The position numbers and the translations under genes are program-made. Source: Stenotrophomonas sp. UBA2124 (GTDB lineage Bacteria > Pseudomonadota > Gammaproteobacteria > Xanthomonadales > Xanthomonadaceae). From it: 36,095 nt of DNA. The notes under the pieces are model-generated. The model searched no databases and was not told the origin of the DNA. It worked only from the letters and a program-made list of their open reading frames with translations. The DNA lies in NCBI GenBank assembly GCA_002329155.1, contig DCXY01000046.1, positions 1 through 36,095 of the forward strand, read 5' to 3'. Position 1 is the stretch's first letter. Each line of letters starts with the position of its first letter. Shown in pieces: positions 16,571 through 23,948 of the stretch.

Positions 16571-16700
16571 CCGTGTGGACCCGCTACTGAGCCCCGGCAC
16601 TCTCTCCATCCTCCTCCAGGGATGGGCCGTGGATCAGCGGTCCGGCTCCGGCCGGGCCACCTAATCGCCGTACCGACATCGACCGACAGGACCCACAACC

Positions 16701-19157
16701 ATGCGCCGATTGCCGATTGCCCTCCAACTTCACACACGCCGCGCGGCCCGCTTGGCCTGCCTGCTGGCGCTGTGTGTCGCGCCGCTGCTGCAGGCCGCAC
16801 CGGTGGCGCTGGAGCGCGAGGTCAACACCTTCATCGGCAGCAAGGACGACGGCAACACCTTCCCGGGCGCGTCGGCCCCGTTCGGGCTGATCCAGGTCAG
16901 CCCCATCGGCAGCCACTATTCGGGCTGGCGCTATGACGACGACAAGATCCGCGGGTTCGGCCATTCCTTCATTTCCGGCGCCGGCTGCTGGGAGCAGGGC
17001 GGGCAGGTGTCGGTGCTGCCGGTGACCGGCAGCATCGGCCCGGGCGGTGATTTCGACACCAAGGACGCCAAGCGTTTCGATCACAAGAGTTACGCCTCCG
17101 CCTACAGCCATGACGGCGAAGTGGGGCAGGCCGGCTACTACAAGGTGCGGCTCACCGATTACGGCGGCATCGACGTGGAGACCACCGCGCTCACCCGTGC
17201 TGCCGCCGAGCGCTACACCTTCAGCGCCGGCAGGGGCATGGGCCAGGTGCTGGTCAATGTGGGCCAGGCCAACGAGCGCCATTCGGTGACCGGCAGCGTG
17301 ATCGACGTGGTCGGCGACCGCGCGCTGGAGGGCAAGCTGGTCACCAGGAGCTTCTGCGGCGGCCACCAGTACACCACCTGGTTCCGCATCGAGTTCGACC
17401 GCCCGTTCAAGGCCTTCGGTACCTGGGGCGAAGAAGGCGGCATCGCCGGTGCGCGGCACAGCATGGCCGGCGAGTTGAAGCCCAACGGCGCATGGCTGAG
17501 CTTCGATCTGGCCGATGGCCGCAGCGTCACCGCCACCAGCGCGATCTCGCACGTCGATGCCGAAGGCGCACGCAACAACCTGCGCGCCGATGGCACGCAG
17601 GGCGGCAAGCTGCTTGGCTTCGACCGCATGCGCGGGAAATCGCAGCAGGCCTGGCGCGAGCAGCTGCAGGCCGTGCAGGTGGACGGCGCAGGCGCGGACG
17701 AACGCAGCGTGCTCTATACCGCGCTCTACCACGCGCTGCTGCAGCCGATGACGGGCAGCGATGCCGATGGCCGCTACCGTGGCTATGACGATGGCATCCA
17801 TCGTGCCGACGGCTGGACCTACTACGAGTATTTCTCGCTGTGGGATACCTACCGCACCCAGAACCAGTGGCTGGCGATGACCCGCCCGGAGGTGGCGCGC
17901 GACATCGCCCGCAGCGTGCTGGCGATCAACGAACAGGGCGGCTGGTTGCCGCGCTGGGGCTATGCCAATTTCGAAACCAACATCATGACCGGCGACCCGG
18001 TGACGCCATTCCTGGTGGACCTGTGGCGCTACGGCGCACTGCAGGGGCGCGAGGCCGAAGCGTGGGCCGCACTGCGTCGCAATGCATTCTCGATGCCGCC
18101 GCTCAATTCGCGCCATGCGGGCCGCTCGGGCAATGCGAGCTACCAGGCCAATGGCTATGTGGTCTATGACCGCGCATTCCCGTCCAAGGGCATGGACGTG
18201 GACCCGCACCATGGTGGCTCGTCCACGCTGGAATACGCACTGGCGGATTGTGCGCTGTCGCAGATGGCCGATGCATTGGGCCATGCCGATGACGCGGCGA
18301 CGCTGCGCCAGCGTGGTGGCAACTGGCACAAGGTGTGGGATGCGGACGTGCGTGATGCCGAAACCGGCTTCACCGGTTTCCCGCGCCCACGGGCCGAGGG
18401 TGGCCAGTGGTATACGCCGGCCAATGGCCACTACAGCCCACGTTCGGACCATGGCTTCCACGAAGGCACGGCTTGGCAGTACCAGTGGCTGGCGCAGCAG
18501 GACGTGCCGGGGCTGGTGACGGCCATGCACGGCCGCGAACAGGCGGGCCGCCGCCTGGATGCCTTCTTCGCCTATGACGAACTGGTCAAGGCGCCGCAGA
18601 CCGCTGCGCGCAAGGAATGGGTGGTCGGCCCGTACAGCTATTACAACCAGTACCGCTACAACCCCAACAACGAGCCGGACCTGCATGCGCCGTGGATGTA
18701 CACGCTGATCGGCCAGCCGTGGAAGACCGCCACCGTGGTGCGCGCCGCGCAGCAGCTGTTCACCAACGCGCCCAATGGCGTGACCGGCAATGACGACCTG
18801 GGCACGATGTCAGCCTGGTATCTGTTCAGCGCGCTGGGTCTGTACCCGGCGGTGCCCGGCAGCGGCCAGCTGCTGCTGCATGCGCCGCGCTACCGCAGCG
18901 CCAGCATCCGCCTGGGCGATGGCCGCGTGCTGCAGTTGAAGGCGCCCGGTGCCGATGCCCGGCGCTTGCAGTACATTCAGTCGGTGCAACTGGACGGCCA
19001 GCCGCAGGAGGCGGTGTGGCTGGACTGGGAGCGTCTGCGCAAGGGGGGAACGCTGGAATTCGGCTTGGGCGAGCAGGTGCCGGCACAGGGCTGGGGCACG
19101 CGTGCCGCCGATCTTCCCGTGTCCTGGTGCGCAAGCCCCGGCAGTGCATTGAAGTAA
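16701..19157 (+). CDS. GH92 family exo-alpha-mannosidase, exported
   Basis: An 818-aa glycoside hydrolase of family 92, calcium-dependent exo-alpha-mannosidases, often alpha-1,2-specific, that trim N-glycans. A signal peptide (about 1-33, basic start then LACLLALCVAPLLQA) directs it to the periplasm or outside. Family hallmarks follow: NTFIGSKDDGNTFPGASAPFG at about 42-62, SGWRYDDDKIRGFGHSFISG at about 74-93, EGTAWQYQW with Glu588 at the position of the general acid, PWMYTLIGQPWKTA, and GNDDLGTMSAWYLFSALGLYP with Asp698 and Asp699 as candidate base residues. It opens an operon that includes its likely regulator and downstream sugar catabolism. Operator O3 lies upstream. Confidence 0.93.
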   Translation: MRRLPIALQLHTRRAARLACLLALCVAPLLQAAPVALEREVNTFIGSKDDGNTFPGASAPFGLIQVSPIGSHYSGWRYDDDKIRGFGHSFISGAGCWEQGGQVSVLPVTGSIGPGGDFDTKDAKRFDHKSYASAYSHDGEVGQAGYYKVRLTDYGGIDVETTALTRAAAERYTFSAGRGMGQVLVNVGQANERHSVTGSVIDVVGDRALEGKLVTRSFCGGHQYTTWFRIEFDRPFKAFGTWGEEGGIAGARHSMAGELKPNGAWLSFDLADGRSVTATSAISHVDAEGARNNLRADGTQGGKLLGFDRMRGKSQQAWREQLQAVQVDGAGADERSVLYTALYHALLQPMTGSDADGRYRGYDDGIHRADGWTYYEYFSLWDTYRTQNQWLAMTRPEVARDIARSVLAINEQGGWLPRWGYANFETNIMTGDPVTPFLVDLWRYGALQGREAEAWAALRRNAFSMPPLNSRHAGRSGNASYQANGYVVYDRAFPSKGMDVDPHHGGSSTLEYALADCALSQMADALGHADDAATLRQRGGNWHKVWDADVRDAETGFTGFPRPRAEGGQWYTPANGHYSPRSDHGFHEGTAWQYQWLAQQDVPGLVTAMHGREQAGRRLDAFFAYDELVKAPQTAARKEWVVGPYSYYNQYRYNPNNEPDLHAPWMYTLIGQPWKTATVVRAAQQLFTNAPNGVTGNDDLGTMSAWYLFSALGLYPAVPGSGQLLLHAPRYRSASIRLGDGRVLQLKAPGADARRLQYIQSVQLDGQPQEAVWLDWERLRKGGTLEFGLGEQVPAQGWGTRAADLPVSWCASPGSALK

Positions 19158-19252
19158 ACGGCCATGGCGCTGCCGCCGCCTGGCTGCGGCGGGCGCATGC
19201 ACTCCACGCATTGCCCATCAGGAAAAACGCGAACCGAGCGATCAGCTGACCC

Positions 19253-20314
19253 ATGAACGAGAAGATTTCCAACACCGGCAAGAGCACGCGCAGGCAGGGC
19301 AAGCGTGCGGTCACCGTCACCGACATCGCGCAGGCGGTGGGGGTGTCGCGTGCGACGGTATCGCTGGTGCTGCGCGGCAGCCCGCTGGTCAACGTGGACA
19401 CACGCGCAAAGGTGGAGGCCGAGCTGCGCCGCCAACGCTACGTCTACAACCGCACCGCGGCCAACCTGCGGCGGCAGACCTCCTCGTCCATCGCGCTGGT
19501 CATCAACGACCTGTCCAACCCGTTCTTCGCCGAGTTCGCCTCCGGCGTGGACGAGGCGCTGGGCGCCAAGGGCTACGTGACCCTGCTGGGCAGCACCGCC
19601 GAATCGCCGGAGCGCCAGCAGGCGGTGCTGTCCACGTTGATGGAGCACACCCCGACCGGCTTCATTCTTTCGCCGGCCGAAGGCAGTGACACGCAGGCGC
19701 TGCGGCAGGTATTGGGCGCGCATGCCAACGTGCTGCTGTTCAACCGTGAACTGGAAGGCGCCGAATGGGACTACCTGACCATGGACAACCAGCGCGGTGC
19801 CTACATGGCCACGCGTCACCTGATCGAACGCGGTCACCGTGACATCGCCTTCTTCGGCGGGCACGCCGCGTCCAGTTCCTGCCATCAGCGGCGGCTGGGC
19901 TATGAGCAGGCGCTGGACGAAGCCGGCTTGCCGGTGCGTCTGCAGTGGCTGATCGAATCGGCCCCCAATCGACTGGAAGCCGCCGAGCGTACGGGTGAAC
20001 TGTTCGCCGCCAAGGAGCAGCCGAGTGCAGCGGTCTGCTACAACGACACCGTCGCACTTGGCCTGATGCTGGGCCTGACCTCGCGCGGCATCCGCCCGGG
20101 GGGCGATTTCGCGGTCACCGGGTTCGACGATATTTCCGAAGCTTCGGTGGCCGTGCCGCCACTGACCACCCTCACTGCCGACCCGCGTGCGCGTGGCCGT
20201 CAGGCCGCCACGCTGCTGCTGCAGCGCCTGGCCGAGCCGGACGCGCCGCCGATGCGCGTGGTCGCGCCGGTGCAGCTGCGCATCCGCGAAAGCAGCGCCG
20301 CACGACCCACCTGA
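19253..20314 (+). CDS. LacI-family transcriptional regulator of the mannoside locus
   Basis: A 353-aa repressor-type protein. The helix-turn-helix occupies about 20-45 (VTVTDIAQAVGVSRATVSLVL), followed by the hinge region with TAANLRRQ near 68-75 and a periplasmic-binding-protein-like effector domain (from about 78, SIALVINDLSNPFFAEF). Residues about 267-274 give the usual GFDDIS-type element (VTGFDDIS). It lies within the operon, 95 bases after GH92 and 43 bases before the MFS gene. It is the best candidate to bind the three ATCGAT-centred palindromes in the control region. The inducer is probably mannose, fructose or a small mannoside, by inference only. Confidence 0.93.
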   Translation: MNEKISNTGKSTRRQGKRAVTVTDIAQAVGVSRATVSLVLRGSPLVNVDTRAKVEAELRRQRYVYNRTAANLRRQTSSSIALVINDLSNPFFAEFASGVDEALGAKGYVTLLGSTAESPERQQAVLSTLMEHTPTGFILSPAEGSDTQALRQVLGAHANVLLFNRELEGAEWDYLTMDNQRGAYMATRHLIERGHRDIAFFGGHAASSSCHQRRLGYEQALDEAGLPVRLQWLIESAPNRLEAAERTGELFAAKEQPSAAVCYNDTVALGLMLGLTSRGIRPGGDFAVTGFDDISEASVAVPPLTTLTADPRARGRQAATLLLQRLAEPDAPPMRVVAPVQLRIRESSAARPT

Positions 20315-20357
20315 CCCTTCCTTCCCCCTTCCGTCACCGCACCGAGGCAAACCGCGC

Positions 20358-21665
20358 ATGCCGACACTTTCAACACCACCGCCCCGTTCCGGATCCACGC
20401 GCCCGGTGGTCAATGCACGCATGGCATTGGCGGTGGCGACCACCATCTTCTTCATGTGGGGCTTCCTGACCAGCCTCAACGACGTGCTGATCCCGCACCT
20501 CAAGGCGGTGTTCGAGCTGAACTATGCGCGCGCGATGCTGGTGCAGTTCACCTTCTTCGGTGCGTACTTCCTGATGTCGCTGCCGGCAGGGTGGCTGGTC
20601 GCGAGGCTAGGCTACAAGAACGGCATCGTGGCGGGTCTGGTGATCGCCGGCATCGGCGCACTCGGCTTCTGGCCGGCGGCGTCGCTGCGCATCTATGAGG
20701 CCTTCCTCGCTTCACTGTTCGTGCTGGCCACGGGCATCACCGTGCTGCAGGTGGCGGCCAACCCATATGTGGCGCTGCTGGGGCCGGAGCAGACCAGCTC
20801 CAGCCGGCTGACGCTGGCACAGGCGCTGAACTCGCTGGGCACCACGCTGGCACCGCTGTTCGGTGGTCTGTTGATCCTCGGCACCACGGTCAAGAGCGGT
20901 GAGCAGATCCAGGCCATGCCGGCCGCCGAGCAGCTGGCCTACCGCGCTGCGGAGGCGCAGTCGGTGCAGGGGCCGTATCTGGGGCTGGCGGTGGCGTTGA
21001 TGCTGCTGGCGGTGTTCGTCTACCTGTTCCGCCTGCCGCCGCTGTCCGAAGCCACCGAGCGGGCCGATACCGGCCACCACACGCTGATGGATGCGCTGCG
21101 CCTGCGGCATGTGTTCTTCGGCGTACTGGCCATCTTCTTCTACGTGGGCGCGGAAGTGTCCATCGGCAGCTTCCTGGTCAACTACCTGTCGATGCCGGAG
21201 ATCGGCGGGCTGACCGAGCAGCAGGCCACCTTCTATGTATCGCTGTACTGGGGCGGTGCGATGGTGGGCCGCTTCGCCGGTTCCGCGCTGCTGGTGCGCT
21301 TCGCGCCGCGCAGGCTGCTGGCCCTGTTCGCGGTGGTCAACGTGCTGCTGCTGGCACTCACGCTGATGTCCGCCGGAAAGATGGCGCTGTACTGCGTGGT
21401 CGCCACCGGCCTGTTCAATTCGATCATGTTCCCGACCATCTTCGCCCTCGGCATCGAGCGGCTGGGCCCGCTGACCAACAAGGCGTCGAGCCTGCTGATC
21501 ATGGCCATCGTGGGTGGCGCGGTGATCCCGCTGCTGCAGGGCATGCTGGCCGACCACATCGGCCTGCACCATTCCTTCGTACTGCCGCTGCTGTGCTACG
21601 GCTACATCATTTTCTACGGCCTGGTGGGCTCGCGCCCGCAGGCTGGCAACGCCCGGGGGGGCTGA
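20358..21665 (+). CDS. FucP/GluP-type MFS sugar transporter
   Basis: A 435-aa inner-membrane proton/sugar symporter of the fucose-permease branch of the major facilitator superfamily. Typical landmarks are WGFLTSLNDVLIPHLK near the first helix, GAYFLMSLPAGWLVARLGYKNGI around helices 2-3, and VLQVAANPYVALLGPE near helix 4, with about 12 hydrophobic segments in total. The ATG at 20358 follows GAGG by 10 bases; the open frame extends further upstream but overlaps the regulator. Given the neighbours (mannosidases, isomerase, kinase), mannose is the likely cargo, but fucose, glucose or galactose transporters share these motifs. Confidence 0.9.
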   Translation: MPTLSTPPPRSGSTRPVVNARMALAVATTIFFMWGFLTSLNDVLIPHLKAVFELNYARAMLVQFTFFGAYFLMSLPAGWLVARLGYKNGIVAGLVIAGIGALGFWPAASLRIYEAFLASLFVLATGITVLQVAANPYVALLGPEQTSSSRLTLAQALNSLGTTLAPLFGGLLILGTTVKSGEQIQAMPAAEQLAYRAAEAQSVQGPYLGLAVALMLLAVFVYLFRLPPLSEATERADTGHHTLMDALRLRHVFFGVLAIFFYVGAEVSIGSFLVNYLSMPEIGGLTEQQATFYVSLYWGGAMVGRFAGSALLVRFAPRRLLALFAVVNVLLLALTLMSAGKMALYCVVATGLFNSIMFPTIFALGIERLGPLTNKASSLLIMAIVGGAVIPLLQGMLADHIGLHHSFVLPLLCYGYIIFYGLVGSRPQAGNARGG

Positions 21666-21671
21666 GCACAG

Positions 21672-22667
21672 ATGGGCAAGATTGTTTGTTTCGGTGAAAT
21701 TTTGATCGATCTACTGGCGCAGCCACCGGCGACGCCGGACACGCCGCGCGCGTTTCTGCAGTACGCCGGTGGTGCACCGGCCAACGTCGCCGTGGCGGCA
21801 GCGCGGCTGGGTGCCAGCAGCCATTTCGCGGGCATGCTGGGCCGCGACATGTTCGGCGACTTCCTGCTGCACAGCCTGGAAGAAGCCGGCGTGGCCACCG
21901 ACTGCATCGTGCGTACCGACGCGGCCAAGACTGCGCTGGCCTTCGTCGCGCTGGATGCGCAGGGCGAGCGCAGTTTCAGCTTCTACCGGCCACCGGCGGC
22001 GGACCTGTTGTTCCGCGAGGCGCACTTCAACGCGGCCTGCTTTGCCGGCACCGCCTGCTTCCATGTGTGTTCCAACAGCCTGACCGAGCCGGCGATCGCC
22101 GCCGCCACCTTCACCGGCATGGAGCGTGCGCGCGCAGCTGGTGCGGTCGTCAGTCTGGACCTCAATCTGCGGCCGGCGTTGTGGCCTGCCGATGTCGATC
22201 CGACACCGTGGCTGTGGCAGGCGCTGGAGCGTGCCGACCTGGTCAAGCTCTCGCGCGAGGAGCTGGAGTATCTGGCCGCGCCACTGGGCAGCGATGGCGA
22301 AGCACAGGTCATCGCGCGCCTGCTCGCCGCACAGGCCGGTTGGGTGATCGTGACCGATGGTGCCGCGCCCTTGCGCTGGCATACGCGCCATGAGCAGGGT
22401 GAAGTGCCCAGCTTCAACGTGACCACGGTGGATACCACCGCCGCAGGTGATGCGTTCGTCGGTGGCGTGCTGGTGGCGATGACCGAACGCGGCGGGGCGG
22501 GCAAGGGCTTTTCCGCCTTCTGCCAGGCATCGCAGGCGATCAATGGCGCGTTGCGCTTCGCGGCGGCGGTGGGCGCGCTGGCGGTGACCCGTAAGGGCGC
22601 GTTCGCTGCGATGCCGAGCCGCGAGGAAGTGCAAGACCTGCTGCAGCAACCGGAGGCAATGGCATGA
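21672..22667 (+). CDS. PfkB-family sugar kinase, probable fructokinase
   Basis: A 331-aa cytoplasmic ATP-dependent sugar kinase of the ribokinase/PfkB family. Signature 1 is GGAPANVAVAAARLG at about 33-47. Signature 2 is DTTAAGDAFVGGVL starting at Asp254, with Asp260 the catalytic base. The start ICFGEILIDL-like segment (MGKIVCFGEILIDLLA) is typical of fructokinases. The gene starts 6 bases after the MFS stop and overlaps the next gene by 4 bases (ATGA). With an AGE-type isomerase next to it, the expected step is fructose to fructose 6-phosphate. A mannokinase or 2-keto-3-deoxygluconate kinase role cannot be excluded from sequence alone. Confidence 0.88.
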   Translation: MGKIVCFGEILIDLLAQPPATPDTPRAFLQYAGGAPANVAVAAARLGASSHFAGMLGRDMFGDFLLHSLEEAGVATDCIVRTDAAKTALAFVALDAQGERSFSFYRPPAADLLFREAHFNAACFAGTACFHVCSNSLTEPAIAAATFTGMERARAAGAVVSLDLNLRPALWPADVDPTPWLWQALERADLVKLSREELEYLAAPLGSDGEAQVIARLLAAQAGWVIVTDGAAPLRWHTRHEQGEVPSFNVTTVDTTAAGDAFVGGVLVAMTERGGAGKGFSAFCQASQAINGALRFAAAVGALAVTRKGAFAAMPSREEVQDLLQQPEAMA

Positions 22668-23908
22668 CCACGACCGCACCCGATTTCCGTTCGCCCGCCT
22701 TCCTGCGCGCGCATATCGCCGACACCATGGCGTTCTACCACCCGCGCTGCATCGACCCTGCCGGCGGCTTCTATCACTACTACCTTGATGATGGCAGCAT
22801 CTACGACGCCAGCCATCGCCACCTGGTCAGCAGCACGCGCTTCGTCTTCAACTACGCCATGGCCTACCGCGCCTTCGGCAACGCCGAATATCTGGAGGCG
22901 GTGAAGCATGGCCTGCGCTATCTGCGCGAGGTGCACCGCAATCCGCAAACCGGCGGTTATGCCTGGACGCTGCGCGACGGCAAGGTTGAGGACGACATGA
23001 ACCACTGCTACGGCGTGGCATTCGTGCTGCTGGCCTACAGCTGCGGCCTGAAGGCCGGCATCGCGCAGAGCCGTGAATGGATGGATGAGACCTGGCAGCT
23101 GCTGGAGCGCCACTTCTGGGAGCCGCAGCATGGTCTGTACCGCGACGAGGCCGACGCGCACTGGAACTTCACCGGCTACCGTGGCCAGAACGCCAACATG
23201 CACATGTGCGAGGCGATGCTGGCCGCGTTCGAGGCCAGTGGTGAGCAACGCTATCTGGACCGCGCCCTGCAGCTGGCCGACAACATGACCCGCCGCCAGG
23301 CCGCCAAGGCCGGCGGGCTGGTGTGGGAGCACTACGACAGCAACTGGAACATCGACTGGAACTACAACCTCGATGATCCCAAGCACCTGTTCCGCCCCTG
23401 GGGTTTCCAGCCCGGTCACCAGACCGAATGGGCCAAGCTGCTGATGATCCTGGACCGGCATGTGCAGGCCGATTGGCTGGTGCCGACCGCGCGTCATCTG
23501 TTCGATACCGCGGTGGCCTGCTCGTGGGATACGGGTCGTGGCGGCCTGTACTATGGCTTCGCACCTGAAGCGCGCCGACAGCCGGGCATGACCGGCGAGG
23601 CCATCGGCGGTGACAGCTTCGTCTGTGACGACGACAAATACTTCTGGGTGCAGGCCGAGTCCCTGGCCGCCGCCGCACTGCTGGCCGAGCGTACCGGCGA
23701 TGCCGGCTATTGGCAGTGGTATCAGAAGCTGTGGGCGTACGCGTGGGAGCACTTCGTCGATCACCAGTACGGGGCGTGGTTCCGCATCCTCGATGCCGAC
23801 AACCGCAAGTACAGCAACGAGAAGAGCCCGGCCGGCAAGACCGATTACCACACCATGGGTGCCTGCCACGAAGTGTTGAACGTGGTGCGTGAGCAGCAGC
23901 CGGGCTGA
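22664..23908 (+). CDS. AGE-family sugar epimerase/isomerase, probable D-mannose isomerase
   Basis: A 414-aa (alpha/alpha)6-barrel enzyme of the N-acylglucosamine 2-epimerase family. It most resembles the YihS/mannose-isomerase branch that interconverts mannose and fructose. Likely active-site residues are Arg59 (STRFVFNYAMAYR), His180 (NANMHMCEA), His252 (FQPGHQTEWAKLL) and His396 (DYHTMGACHE), with YFWVQAES around 326-333. Start and stop overlap the kinase by 4 bases, a sign of translational coupling. Position between a sugar kinase and mannosidases supports mannose as substrate. The alternative is an epimerase acting on a mannobiose-type disaccharide, which belongs to the same fold. Confidence 0.87.
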   Translation: MTTTAPDFRSPAFLRAHIADTMAFYHPRCIDPAGGFYHYYLDDGSIYDASHRHLVSSTRFVFNYAMAYRAFGNAEYLEAVKHGLRYLREVHRNPQTGGYAWTLRDGKVEDDMNHCYGVAFVLLAYSCGLKAGIAQSREWMDETWQLLERHFWEPQHGLYRDEADAHWNFTGYRGQNANMHMCEAMLAAFEASGEQRYLDRALQLADNMTRRQAAKAGGLVWEHYDSNWNIDWNYNLDDPKHLFRPWGFQPGHQTEWAKLLMILDRHVQADWLVPTARHLFDTAVACSWDTGRGGLYYGFAPEARRQPGMTGEAIGGDSFVCDDDKYFWVQAESLAAAALLAERTGDAGYWQWYQKLWAYAWEHFVDHQYGAWFRILDADNRKYSNEKSPAGKTDYHTMGACHEVLNVVREQQPG

Positions 23909-23948
23909 GGCCCGGCAGCGACGACGGCGACACGGAACAGCGAGGACG

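Larger units (their letters stand above)
15928..16700. promoter_or_regulatory. Divergent control region of the glycan locus (773 bases without an annotated gene)
   Basis: Moving left to right, it holds the receptor leader with operator O1 (15974-15989), operator O2 (16084-16099) beside a TTGACC -35-like element on the minus strand (16108-16113), REP dimer B (16218-16360), operator O3 (16429-16444), and a 256-base leader before the GH92 gene. That leader contains a perfect 8-bp hairpin (16552-16570). A 49-codon ATG reading frame at 16515-16664 has no convincing ribosome-binding site and is not called as a gene. Confidence 0.75.

Noticed and set aside
16584..18686. 700-codon minus-strand frame opposite GH92
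   Set aside because: It is a compositional shadow: the plus strand has all GH92 motifs and a signal peptide.
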